Source: Streptomyces sp. NRRL S-118
GTDB lineage: Bacteria > Actinomycetota > Actinomycetes > Streptomycetales > Streptomycetaceae
Direction of reading: 5' to 3'
Length of the DNA stretch: 64,000 nucleotides
NCBI RefSeq assembly: GCF_000716335.1
Contig: NZ_KL591007.1
Coordinates: 122,558 to 186,557 of the forward strand
Shown here: piece by piece, positions 37,295-45,235 of the stretch
How the letters are laid out: each line of letters opens with the position of its first letter
How positions within the stretch are numbered: the stretch's first letter is position 1
Translations under genes and position numbers: made by a program
Notes under the pieces: model-generated
Databases searched by the model: none
What the model was told of the DNA's origin: nothing
Seen by the model: the letters and a program-made list of their open reading frames with translations, nothing else

Positions 37295-37829
37295 TGTTCC
37301 TCCCGCCGTTGGCCTGGGTCGTCGCTTCGGTCACGTGCAGGTCCGTCCCGCCCTCGGGCCGCTGTCCGGGCACGACGGCGGCGTCCTCGGACACCGCGGC
37401 CCCGCCCTCTCCCTCGTCCTCGCCGGATTCGTCCCGGGGGACGCCGGGGGCCCACGAGATGGAGAGCGCACCGCCGATCAGGGAGAAGAGGAACCCCACG
37501 AGGAAGCCGCCGATGTTGGAGATGGGCAGCGACACGAGCCCCAGGATGATGGCGGCCACACCGGCGAAGACCCGGACGATGGAGTGGAACCACATCGTCA
37601 GGCCGAGTGTCGCCAGCAGCAGGCCGATGATGAGCGATCCGGCGCCGGCCGTGGTCGCCATCGCGATCGTGATGTTGCCGAGCCGGACGTCGGCGTACGG
37701 GAGGTAGGCGATCGGCACGCTGCCCAGCAGAGTGAACAGTCCCGCCCAGAAGGGCCGGTTGCCACGCCAGGCCCGGAAGCGAAGCCGCCAGTAGGTGAAT
37801 CCGCGGGATCCAGTGGACTCGGCGCTCAT
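37284..37829 (-). CDS. DUF6114 membrane protein
   Basis: A 181-residue integral membrane protein. Four hydrophobic segments are evident: PFWAGLFTLLGSVPIAYLPY, ITIAMATTAGAGSLIIGLLL, TMWFHSIVRVFAGVAAIILG and ISNIGGFLVGFLFSLIGGAL. The C-terminal 55 residues are acidic and probably cytoplasmic. I recognise it as the DUF6114 family found beside DUF6230 in Streptomyces; function is unknown. It lies between the DUF6230 gene (99 bp away) and the proline-rich gene, which it overlaps. Confidence 0.8.
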   Translation of the reverse strand: MSAESTGSRGFTYWRLRFRAWRGNRPFWAGLFTLLGSVPIAYLPYADVRLGNITIAMATTAGAGSLIIGLLLATLGLTMWFHSIVRVFAGVAAIILGLVSLPISNIGGFLVGFLFSLIGGALSISWAPGVPRDESGEDEGEGGAAVSEDAAVVPGQRPEGGTDLHVTEATTQANGGRNSAG

Positions 37830-37928
37830 GGAAAACAGCTCCCTGGAAGCGGTGTTGCTGTGAAAGGTGGTGAAGTGGCCCGAGCGGGGCGGGGGCCGTC
37901 GAGCGGTCCCCGCCCCGTCAGGTCCGTG

Positions 37929-38561
37929 CTAGAAGCACTCCTTGACGCCCTGGTGCAGGCGCAGGCTCAGACCGCTGAGCTTGAAGGTGCCGGCCGTGGT
38001 GGCCCACGCCTTCTGCTCGACGTTCTTCAGGACGGCCTTCTTGGCACGCTGCGAGAAGCCGTACGGGTTCGCCTGCGTACCGGGCTGGATGCCCGGGTTC
38101 TTCAGGGAGCCCGCGGCAACACCGATGTCGATGTTGCTGAACTCGGCGTCGGCGTCGAGCTCCGAGACATCCAGGTAGATGTCCTTGGCGTAGACGCGGT
38201 CGTGACCCGGCGTGCCGGCCCGCAGCTCCAGGCTGACGTTGCCGAGGAAGGGCACCTTCGGCGTGACGACCGACTGGCACATGTCGGTGATGTAGGCCTC
38301 GCTGAAGCCCGAGACACCGACCGGGTCCGCGAAGTCCTTGCCTTCGAGGTTCTTGCCGTGCGCCACGCTGCCGTACTGGACGAAGTCGTAGCCCTCGAGT
38401 TCCTTGGCCTTAACCTTGAACTCCTGGCCGGAGATGCTGAACGACGCGGCGAGCGCGCCCTGCGCCATGCCGATGCCTATCGCGGCCGTCGCGGCCACGC
38501 TCGGCACCATGACAACGGCGAACCGCTTCCATCTGGTCCCACCGCGAACCTGGGACTTCAT
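37929..38561 (-). CDS. DUF6230 exported protein
   Basis: A 210-residue protein with a signal sequence ending near ALA-A (residues 16-39: AVVMVPSVAATAAIGIGMAQ then GALA). The mature part is predicted mostly beta (FSISGQEFKVKAKELEGYDF, VSLELRAGTPGHDRVYAKDI), without catalytic motifs. Two cysteines (TDMCQSV and the penultimate KECF) could form a disulfide. It belongs to the DUF6230 family, function unknown. ATG 38561 has GAAGGAGG at ideal spacing, so expression is probably strong. First gene of the three-gene cluster. Confidence 0.82.
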   Translation of the reverse strand: MKSQVRGGTRWKRFAVVMVPSVAATAAIGIGMAQGALAASFSISGQEFKVKAKELEGYDFVQYGSVAHGKNLEGKDFADPVGVSGFSEAYITDMCQSVVTPKVPFLGNVSLELRAGTPGHDRVYAKDIYLDVSELDADAEFSNIDIGVAAGSLKNPGIQPGTQANPYGFSQRAKKAVLKNVEQKAWATTAGTFKLSGLSLRLHQGVKECF

Positions 38562-39146
38562 AGATTCCTCCTTCTCGGACGTACATCTCCAAAAGGGCCG
38601 TCGGCCCGTCCTGGGATGGGAGAAGTGCTACGTCCTCGGGAAGGAGAGCGCCCGTGGATCAGGCGCGAGCCGCGTCCGAACACCGGCGATCACCCCCGAG
38701 CGACAACCACTGGCCACGCCTTCGCGCAACCTGATCGGACAGGCCCTGCCGGTCAGCAGGAACCCCCCTGTCCACGGTCGGCGCCTGTGCTGCCGCCGGC
38801 CGGCTCGGTGGGGACCAGGCCCGTGGCCCGGCGGGTCGCCGGACTGGTACGGGATTGGACCGAGCGTGGCCGATCGTGGTCCATTCCGCGGCGGGGCACA
38901 AGGGGGTTCGTTACCCACTAGTAACGGCTGGATAACCGCGACACGACGGGGTGGCGTCGGGCGGGCACTCAGGGTGCTACCGCCCGGTTCGACAGAAGGT
39001 GATTTCGCCGCCGAAAGGCGGACATAAGGAGGGCGTTGATTTACTGGAAGTAACAGCGGCCGCGATTACCAAGTTTTGGTAAAGCGCGGCCGCGATTTGT
39101 CACTCCGTCGCCGGATCGGCGCCTTTCGGCCCGGCCGGACGGTGCG
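38562..39146 (-). promoter_or_regulatory. 585-bp control region of the DUF6230 cluster
   Basis: No gene is evident. Near the DUF6230 start, GGGCC-GAC-GGCCC followed by TTTT on the minus strand (38591-38607) looks like a leader attenuator. Further up is the dyad CGTTAC-N6-GTAACG (38909-38926). Two more palindromes lie at 39041-39053 (TTACTGGAAGTAA) and 39066-39082 (TTACCAAGTTTTGGTAA). Repeated GCGGCCGCGATT copies (39056-39067, 39086-39097) flank the last one. The middle part, 38620-38900, shows nothing clear. Confidence 0.6.
39056..39097 (-). terminator. Hairpin after the thioredoxin-TPR gene
   Basis: Two GCGGCCGC sequences (39056-39063 and 39086-39093) can pair and enclose the perfect TTACCAA/TTGGTAA stem (39066-39082). 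It begins 50 bases after the stop at 39147 on the minus strand, so it may terminate that gene. The inner palindrome may double as an operator. Confidence 0.5.
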
Positions 39147-40121
39147 TCAGAAGAGCACTCTCGCCAGCGCCGAACGGGCCGCCTGGACGCGCGGATCCTC
39201 GGGGCCGATCACCTCGAACAGCTCCAGCAGCCGCAGTCGCGCGGTGTCCCGGTCCTCGCCCGCCGTGCGCCGGACCGTCTCGACGAGACGCCCGAACGCG
39301 TCCTGCACATGCCCGCCGACCAGATCCAGGTCGGCCGCGGCCAACTGGGCCTGAACGTCGGCGGGGTCGTCCGCGGCGTTCTTGCGGACCTGCTGCGGGT
39401 CCATGTCCCGCACCCGGCCCAGCAGCTCCGCCTGCGCGAGCCCCAGCTTGGCCTCGACATTGGCCGGATCGTCCACCAGGACGTTCTTGTACGCCTGGAC
39501 GGCGCCGGCGAAGTCGTTGGCGTCCAGCGCCTGCGCCGCCGCCTCCAGCAGCGCGTCGTACGGGCCGGCCGGGCGGACCGGGGCGGACGGCGCCGCGGCG
39601 CCCTCGGCATCCGGGTCGACCGTGAGGCCGGTGAGACCGAAGCGCTGCTCGCCGACCTGGATCAGCTGGTCCAGCGTCTGCCGGATCTGGGCTTCCGGGG
39701 CCGCGCCCTGGAAGAGCGGCAGCGCCTGGCCGGCGACCACCGCGAAGACGGCCGGGATGCCCTGGATCCCGAACTGCTGCATCAGCATCTGATTGGCGTC
39801 GACGTCGATCTTCGCCAGCAGGAAGCGGCCGTTGTACTCGACGGCCAGCCGCTCCAGCAGAGGACCGAGCTGCTTGCAGGGCTCGCACCACTCGGCCCAG
39901 AAGTCGAGGACGACCGGCACCTCGGCCGAGCGCTGAAGGACGTCGCGCTCGAAGCCGGCCTCGTCGACGTCGATCACCAGCGCGGACGGGGACACCGCCG
40001 CGCTGCCGCCGTGCCGGGCGGCCTCGGCCCGCGCCTTCTCCGCCTTCGCCTTGGCCTCTCCGGCCGCCTTCACCGCGGCGAGGTCGACGACGCCGCTCAT
40101 GGACATGTTCCTAGGCTGCAT
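39147..40121 (-). CDS. Thioredoxin-TPR protein (YbbN/CnoX-like)
   Basis: A 324-residue protein. An alanine/lysine-rich N-terminus is followed by a thioredoxin domain (about 48-155) with WCEPC at 78-82, then TPR-like helices (EAAAQALDANDFAGAVQAYK, PANVEAKLGLAQAELLGRVR). This is the YbbN/CnoX architecture, which in other bacteria acts as a chaperone-linked redox protein working with GroEL or DnaK. The CxxC is intact, unlike in E. coli YbbN. ATG 40121 follows GGGGGAGGAT. It is divergent from the TetR gene. Confidence 0.88.
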   Translation of the reverse strand: MQPRNMSMSGVVDLAAVKAAGEAKAKAEKARAEAARHGGSAAVSPSALVIDVDEAGFERDVLQRSAEVPVVLDFWAEWCEPCKQLGPLLERLAVEYNGRFLLAKIDVDANQMLMQQFGIQGIPAVFAVVAGQALPLFQGAAPEAQIRQTLDQLIQVGEQRFGLTGLTVDPDAEGAAAPSAPVRPAGPYDALLEAAAQALDANDFAGAVQAYKNVLVDDPANVEAKLGLAQAELLGRVRDMDPQQVRKNAADDPADVQAQLAAADLDLVGGHVQDAFGRLVETVRRTAGEDRDTARLRLLELFEVIGPEDPRVQAARSALARVLF

Positions 40122-40149
40122 GGGTACATCCTCCCCCTTCCGCGGTCGT

Positions 40150-40169
40150 AACCGGTAAGAACCGGTAAG
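40150..40169 (-). promoter_or_regulatory. Tandem AACCGGTAAG repeat upstream of the thioredoxin-TPR gene
   Basis: Two adjacent copies of AACCGGTAAG (TTACCGG half-sites on the minus strand) lie 28 bp before the thioredoxin-TPR start, in the 296-bp gap to the divergent TetR gene. They resemble half-sites of the TTAC...GTAA palindromes at 38.9-39.1 kb. The rest of the gap shows no gene. Confidence 0.4.
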
Positions 40170-40417
40170 TCACGGCGCATGCCGCTGCCCGAGCGAGGCC
40201 GGATTGCAGCCGGGCGCCCGTTTTCACCCGTTTCGTATCGGCGCCAGGTCCCCACCTCGGCGCCAGTGCGTGGTTGTCGCTGGGGCCGCGGGGCGGCCTT
40301 TCGCTACAGGTCGTAGCGTAATGGCAGGAGGTGGGGTACGGCGAGACCCCCGCGGTGAACTCGATCACACGAACGGCGGCGGGCGCGGCAACCTACTCGC
40401 CGGTATGGTCGGGCGTC

Positions 40418-41038
40418 ATGTGCAGCCGTACCAGCCCTCGAAGCCGTACCGGACGGCCCCGCAGCATCGCGGCCGACACCGCGATCCTGGAGGCCACCCG
40501 CGCCGCGCTCGTCGAGCTGGGCTGGTCCAAGCTGACGATGAGCGACGTCGCCACCCGCGCCGGCGTCGCCAAGACGACCCTCTACCGGCGCTGGGCCGGC
40601 AAGAACGAGCTGGTGGTGGACGCTGTCGCGGTTCTCTTCGATGAGCTGCAGCTGCCCGACCGCGGCAGCCTGATGGCGGACATCGAAGGCGTGGTCCTCC
40701 AGTTCGCCGCGCTCCTCGAACGGCCCGAGACCAAGACGGCCCTCATGGCGGTGATCGCCGAGTCGACCCGTGACGAGCCGCTGCGCGAACGGATCCGCAC
40801 CTCGATCGTGGAGCGGCAGAAGCGGCTCGTCCAGGAGGGCCGCCGGCGCGCCCAGGCCCGCGGGGAGCTGCCCGCCGGACCCGGCCCGATGGCGGGCACC
40901 GACGACCTGATCTTCGACGTGATCGCGGGTGCGGTGGTCCACCGGGCACTGGTGAGCGCGGAACCGGTCGACGCCCAGTGGGTGCAGCGCTTCACCGCGC
41001 TGCTGCTGGGCGGCCTCGCCGCGGCCGCGCAGACCTGA
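40418..41038 (+). CDS. TetR family transcriptional regulator
   Basis: A 206-residue TetR protein. HTH: KLTMSDVATRAGVAKTTLYR followed by RWAGKNELVVDAVAVLFDEL; the C-terminal domain is of the TetR_C_11-like type. ATG 40418 (MCSRTSPRSRTGRPRS) is chosen; TATGGT at 40404-40409 would be a -10 eight bases upstream, so the mRNA may be leaderless. A GTG at 40331 would add 29 residues unlike the family. The divergent thioredoxin-TPR gene and the palindromes nearby are candidate targets. Confidence 0.87.
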   Translation: MCSRTSPRSRTGRPRSIAADTAILEATRAALVELGWSKLTMSDVATRAGVAKTTLYRRWAGKNELVVDAVAVLFDELQLPDRGSLMADIEGVVLQFAALLERPETKTALMAVIAESTRDEPLRERIRTSIVERQKRLVQEGRRRAQARGELPAGPGPMAGTDDLIFDVIAGAVVHRALVSAEPVDAQWVQRFTALLLGGLAAAAQT

Positions 41039-41050
41039 GGCCCTGAGGCC

Positions 41051-41548
41051 CTACAGCGGCCGGTGCATGATGTGCAGGCCGACGTACCCGCGCTCCGGGT
41101 GACGGAAGCCCTCCGGGACCGTGCCGACGATGCCGAAGCCCAGAGACTCGTAGAGCCGCACCGCGTGCGTGTTGGTCTCGACGACCGCGTTGAACTGCAT
41201 GCCCCGGAAGCCCGCGGCCCGGGCCCACCGCAGCGACTCCTCGACGAGGGCCCGCCCGACGCCCCGCCCGCCGTGGGCCGGGTCGACCATGTAGCTGGCG
41301 CTGGCGATGTGCGCGCCGTTCCCGCCCTGGTTGTTGTTCATCTTCGCCGTGCCGACGACCGTCCCCGTGGCGTCCTCGACGGCGACGACCGTACGGTTCG
41401 GGGCCGGAAGCAGCCACCAGGCGCGGCCCTGCTCGTCGCTCGGATCGAGGGGGTAGGTGAACGTGTCCCCCGCGGCGACGATCGCCCGGAAGAAGGGCCA
41501 GATGGCGGGCCAGTCGCCGGGGGTGGCGTCCCGGATGGTGAGCTGCAT
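41051..41548 (-). CDS. GNAT family N-acetyltransferase
   Basis: A 165-residue acetyltransferase. The acetyl-CoA-binding motif A is YMVDPAHGGRGVGRALVEES, followed by GFRGMQFNAVVETNTHAVRL and YESLGFGIVGTVPEGF. The family moves an acetyl group from acetyl-CoA to an amine; the close match to the yeast Mpr1/phosphinothricin-like branch suggests a small amine or amino-acid analogue. ATG 41548 begins the fold (MQLTIRDATPGDW). It converges with the TetR gene 12 bp away. Confidence 0.88.
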   Translation of the reverse strand: MQLTIRDATPGDWPAIWPFFRAIVAAGDTFTYPLDPSDEQGRAWWLLPAPNRTVVAVEDATGTVVGTAKMNNNQGGNGAHIASASYMVDPAHGGRGVGRALVEESLRWARAAGFRGMQFNAVVETNTHAVRLYESLGFGIVGTVPEGFRHPERGYVGLHIMHRPL

Positions 41549-41645
41549 GCGCACAGCATGCAACGGCCGCGCCCCGGGCGCGACGGAGTTTCGCGGGCGG
41601 AGGGCCGGGTGCTCCCGCGCAGGCGGGAGCACCCGGCCCACCCGG

Positions 41646-43346
41646 TCAGAAGCCCGCCGGCTCGGTGTAGGTGCCCCACTCGTCGCGCAGCGCGTCGCAG
41701 ATCTCGCCGAGCGTGGCCTCCGCGCGGACGGCCTCCAGCATGGGCTCGATCATGTTGGCACCGCTGCGGGCGGCGTCCAGCATGGCGTCCAGCGAAGCCC
41801 GTACCCGCGCGTCGTCACGCCGTGCCCGGCGGTCGGCGAGCAGCCGCACCTGCTCGCGCTCCACCTCGTGGCTGACCCGCAGGATCTCCAGGTCGCCGGT
41901 GACGGAGCCGGTGTGGACGTTGACGCCGACGACCTTCTTGTCGCCCTTCTCCAGCGACTGCTGGTAGCGGAAGGCGGACTCGGCGATCTCACCGGTGAAC
42001 CAGCCGTCCTCGATGCCGCGCAGGATGCCCGAGGTGATCGGCCCGATGGGGTGCTGCCCGTCGGGGTGCGCGCGCAGACCGCGCTCCTTGATCTGCTCGA
42101 AGATCTTCTCGGCGTCCGCCTCGATGCGGTCGGTGAGCTGCTCGACGTACCAGGAGCCGCCCAGCGGGTCGGCGACGTTGCCGACGCCGGTCTCCTCCAT
42201 CAGCACCTGCTGCGTGCGCAGGGCGATCTCGGCGGCCTGTTCGCTGGGCAGGGCGAGGGTCTCGTCCAGGGCGTTGGTGTGCAGGGAGTTGGTGCCGCCG
42301 AGGACCGCCGCGAGGGCCTCGACCGCCGTGCGGACGACGTTGTTGTACGGCTGCTGCGCGGTGAGGGAGACACCGGCGGTCTGGGTGTGGAAACGCAGCC
42401 ACTGCGCCTTGTCGGTCCTCGCGCCGTAGACCTCCTTCATCCAGCGGGCCCAGATGCGGCGGGCGGCGCGGAACTTGGCGATCTCCTCGAAGAAGTCGAC
42501 GTGCGCGTCGAAGAAGAAGGACAGGCCGGGCGCGAAGACGTCCACGTCCAGGCCGCGGCTCAGCCCCAGCTCCACGTACCCGAAGCCGTCGGCGAGCGTG
42601 TACGCCAGCTCCTGCGCGGCCGTCGCCCCGGCCTCGCGGATGTGGTAGCCGGAGACGGAGAGCGGCTTGTACGCGGGGATGCCGGCCGCGCAGTGCTCCA
42701 TCAGGTCGCCGATCAGGCGCAGATGGGGCTCGGGCTGGAAGAGCCACTCCTTCTGGGCGATGTACTCCTTGAAGATGTCCGTCTGCAGGGTGCCGTTGAG
42801 CACACCCGGGTCGACGCCCTGGCGTTCGGCGGCGACGAGGTACATGCAGAAGACGGGGACGGCGGGTCCGCTGATCGTCATCGACGTCGTGACGTCGCCG
42901 AGGGGGATGTCCTTGAAGAGGATCTCCATGTCGGCGGCGGAGTCGATGGCGACGCCGCAGTGGCCGACCTCGCCGAGCGAGCGGGGGTCGTCGGAGTCGC
43001 GGCCCATGAGGGTCGGCATGTCGAAGGCGACGGACAGGCCGCCGCCGCCGTTGCCGAGGATCATCTTGTAGCGCTCGTTGGTCTGCTCGGCGTTGCCGAA
43101 CCCGGCGAACTGGCGGATGGTCCAGGTCCGGCCCCGGTAGCCGGTCGGGTACAGGCCGCGGGTGAAGGGGTACTCACCGGGCCAGCCGATCCGCTCGAAG
43201 CCGTCGTAGGTGTCGCCGGGGCGGGGCCCGTAGACGGGCTCAACGGGGTCGCCGGAGAGCGTGGTGAAGTCGGCGTCGCGCTTGCGGGCGGCGTCGTAGC
43301 GGGCCTGCCAGCGTCGGCGGCCTTCCTCGATGGCGTCAGCGTCCAT
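41646..43346 (-). CDS. icmA: Isobutyryl-CoA mutase large subunit IcmA
   Basis: A 566-residue acyl-CoA mutase barrel subunit without a B12-binding domain. Residue 80 is Phe (WTIRQFAGFG) and residue 198 is Gln (KEYIAQKEW), the pair that marks isobutyryl-CoA mutase; methylmalonyl-CoA mutase has Tyr and Arg there. It would interconvert isobutyryl-CoA and n-butyryl-CoA with a separate small subunit IcmB, which is not in this window. The length equals that remembered for S. cinnamonensis IcmA. ATG 43346 lies nine bases beyond a perfect palindrome that overlaps the likely promoter. Confidence 0.93.
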   Translation of the reverse strand: MDADAIEEGRRRWQARYDAARKRDADFTTLSGDPVEPVYGPRPGDTYDGFERIGWPGEYPFTRGLYPTGYRGRTWTIRQFAGFGNAEQTNERYKMILGNGGGGLSVAFDMPTLMGRDSDDPRSLGEVGHCGVAIDSAADMEILFKDIPLGDVTTSMTISGPAVPVFCMYLVAAERQGVDPGVLNGTLQTDIFKEYIAQKEWLFQPEPHLRLIGDLMEHCAAGIPAYKPLSVSGYHIREAGATAAQELAYTLADGFGYVELGLSRGLDVDVFAPGLSFFFDAHVDFFEEIAKFRAARRIWARWMKEVYGARTDKAQWLRFHTQTAGVSLTAQQPYNNVVRTAVEALAAVLGGTNSLHTNALDETLALPSEQAAEIALRTQQVLMEETGVGNVADPLGGSWYVEQLTDRIEADAEKIFEQIKERGLRAHPDGQHPIGPITSGILRGIEDGWFTGEIAESAFRYQQSLEKGDKKVVGVNVHTGSVTGDLEILRVSHEVEREQVRLLADRRARRDDARVRASLDAMLDAARSGANMIEPMLEAVRAEATLGEICDALRDEWGTYTEPAGF

Positions 43347-43354
43347 ACCTTCGA

Positions 43355-43378
43355 ATTTACTAGGACGTCCTAGTAAAT
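43355..43378 (-). promoter_or_regulatory. Perfect 24-bp palindrome in the icmA promoter
   Basis: ATTTACTAGGAC (43355-43366) is followed directly by its complement GTCCTAGTAAAT (43367-43378). The right arm on the minus strand contains TAGTAA, a possible -10, ten or so bases before the icmA ATG. A regulator bound here would block or position polymerase. The MarR gene at 43860 or an acyl-CoA-responsive regulator elsewhere are candidates. Confidence 0.75.
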
Positions 43379-43427
43379 GTCGATGGCTGACCGCCGTACG
43401 CAGCGTGGCGCGCGGCGGTCGGGGGCG

Positions 43428-43763
43428 TTACGCCTTGGCGGGCTGGGCCGCGGCGTCGCCGGCGAGCAGCGGCTCGACGTCGCGGACGACCGTGCGCTCG
43501 ACGAAGAAGGCGGCGAAGGGGATCGTGCCGGAGAGCAGGATCCACAGCAGCTTGCCGAAGGGCCACTTCGCCTTGGAGCCCAGGTCGAAGGCGAAGATCA
43601 GGTAGATGATGTAGAGGACGCCGTGGGCCTGGGAGACCATGAAGGTCACGTCCTCGCCCGTGTCGAACCCGTATTTGAAAACCATGCACGTGCAGAGCAC
43701 GAGCAGCATGACGGCGGTCACATAGGCCATGACCCGGTAGCGGGTCAGCACGCTCCTCTTCAT
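43428..43763 (-). CDS. DUF3817 membrane protein
   Basis: A 111-residue integral membrane protein with three segments: VMAYVTAVMLLVLCTCMVFK, ISQAHGVLYIIYLIFAFDLG-like SQAHGVLYIIYLIFAFDLGS, and LLWILLSGTIPFAAFFVERT. It matches the DUF3817 family (small actinobacterial membrane proteins, function unknown). The conserved histidine sits in QAHGVLY. A second family member lies at 44731. It is monocistronic between icmA and the MarR gene on the same strand. Confidence 0.85.
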   Translation of the reverse strand: MKRSVLTRYRVMAYVTAVMLLVLCTCMVFKYGFDTGEDVTFMVSQAHGVLYIIYLIFAFDLGSKAKWPFGKLLWILLSGTIPFAAFFVERTVVRDVEPLLAGDAAAQPAKA

Positions 43764-43859
43764 GGCATCGAGCGTAACCGCCCGTTCCGGGCGATCTTCG
43801 CCCGGGTGACCCCGGCACGGGGCCGGATGCGTGCCGGGGCGCGCCCGGGTCCGGGCGGC

Positions 43860-44369
43860 CTACTTCTCCTCGAAGTCGTGCGCGGCGATCCGCAGCGGCC
43901 GCAGCATCGCGAAGATCTCCGCGCACTCCTCGCCGTCGTACACGCCCAGCCCGAAGTCCATCGCCATCAGATCGCGGGTGGCGGCCTCGACGACCTCGCG
44001 GCCCTTGTCGGTGATGGAGGCGAGGGTGCCGCGGCCGTCGTTGGGATTGGGGCGCTTGGCCACCAGGCCGGAGCGCACCAGGCGGTCGACGGTGTTGGTC
44101 ACCGAGGTGGGATGCACCATCAGCCGTTCGCCGATCTTGGACATCGGCAGTTCGCCCGCCTTGGAGAAGGTGAGCAGCACCAGCGCCTCGTACCGCGCGA
44201 AGGTCAGCTCGTACGGCTTGACCACGGCATCGACCTCGGCGAGCAGGATCTGGTGGGCGCGCATGATCGAGGTGATCGCCGCCATCGAGGGCACGGGCCC
44301 CCACCGCTGCTGCCAGAGTTCGTCGGCGCGGGCGATGGGGTCGAACGGGAGACTGAGCGGCTTGGGCAC
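43860..44369 (-). CDS. MarR family transcriptional regulator
   Basis: A 169-residue MarR protein. The winged HTH is ELPMSKIGERLMVHPTSVTN then TVDRLVRSGLVAKRPNPNDG, with the wing DGRGTLASIT. GTG 44369 begins MPKPLSLPFDPIARADELWQ, typical of Streptomyces MarR proteins near acyl-CoA mutase genes. It lies one gene upstream of icmA on the same strand and could bind the icmA palindrome (inference). Confidence 0.88.
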   Translation of the reverse strand: MPKPLSLPFDPIARADELWQQRWGPVPSMAAITSIMRAHQILLAEVDAVVKPYELTFARYEALVLLTFSKAGELPMSKIGERLMVHPTSVTNTVDRLVRSGLVAKRPNPNDGRGTLASITDKGREVVEAATRDLMAMDFGLGVYDGEECAEIFAMLRPLRIAAHDFEEK

Positions 44370-44440
44370 GGGACCGACCTTACCGAGTGGTCACATGCTG
44401 GTCAGCCCCGTCTCGCTTTTCGGTACCCGGCCGGCCCGGG

Positions 44441-44734
44441 TCAGGCCGACAGGTGGCGCTCCACCGTCTCGACCTTGGAGGTCAGGCCGTCCGTGACGCC
44501 CGGCCGGATGTCCGCCTTGAGGACGAGCGAGACGCGCGGCGCCCGCGCCTCCACGGCCGCGACGGCGCGCCTGACGACGTCCATGACCTCGTCCCACTCG
44601 CCCTCGACGGAGGTGAACATCGCGTCCGTGCGGTTCGGGAGCCCGGACTCGCGCACGACGCGCACGGCGTCTGCGACGTATTCGCCGACGTCCTCGCCGA
44701 CGCCGAGCGGAGTGACGGAGAAGGCGACGATCAC
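44441..44734 (-). CDS. MTH1187 family thiamine-binding protein
   Basis: A 97-residue protein of the MTH1187/YkoF-like (DUF77) ferredoxin-like fold: [60 protein letters not shown]. Homologues bind thiamine or related pyrimidines. GTG 44734 overlaps the stop of the DUF3817 gene (GTGA), so the two are coupled. The much longer reading frame beginning upstream is not real because it runs across that gene. Confidence 0.82.
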   Translation of the reverse strand: MIVAFSVTPLGVGEDVGEYVADAVRVVRESGLPNRTDAMFTSVEGEWDEVMDVVRRAVAAVEARAPRVSLVLKADIRPGVTDGLTSKVETVERHLSA

Positions 44735-45075
44735 GCGCTCACCGTGCCTTCGCGGCGGGCACGGGAGGCGATGACGGCGTCGTCGGCGGCGCGCTTGAGC
44801 CTGCGGTCGGCGAAGAAGCCGCCGAAGGGCACCACGGAGAGGAGGAAGTAGACGGCGGCCGTCCTCACGTCCCACTTGGTGCGGTTCCAGGCGTCCAGCC
44901 AGAAGAGCACGTACAGGATGAAGAGCACGCCGTGGACGGCACCCATGACCGGGACCGCGTTGAACTCCGTCGTGCGCTTGAGCACCGAGCAGACCAGCAG
45001 CAGGAGGAACGAGACGGCCTCCGGCGCGGAGACCAGGCGGAGGCGGTGGAGGGAGGAGGCGGTCTTGATGTCCAC
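44731..45075 (-). CDS. DUF3817 membrane protein (second copy)
   Basis: A 114-residue membrane protein of the same family as the one at 43428. It has [40 protein letters not shown] and [23 protein letters not shown] 45075 ([20 protein letters not shown]) has AAGGTG upstream and is much better than the longer frame. It is coupled to the thiamine-binding-like gene downstream. Confidence 0.84.
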   Translation of the reverse strand: MDIKTASSLHRLRLVSAPEAVSFLLLLVCSVLKRTTEFNAVPVMGAVHGVLFILYVLFWLDAWNRTKWDVRTAAVYFLLSVVPFGGFFADRRLKRAADDAVIASRARREGTVSA

Positions 45076-45235
45076 GAGGCGGCACCTTCGTCGTGAGCGA
45101 TGCACGGCGATCTTGTGAATCGCCGCACAAGCGGGTCCGGACCATTGTGACAGGCGGCTTTGCCAGTCCGTTACCAGGGTGGGGATCCTCCCTGTGGCTC
45201 TGTCCCGGCCGGGGGGCACCGGTTACCGTCGTCGC

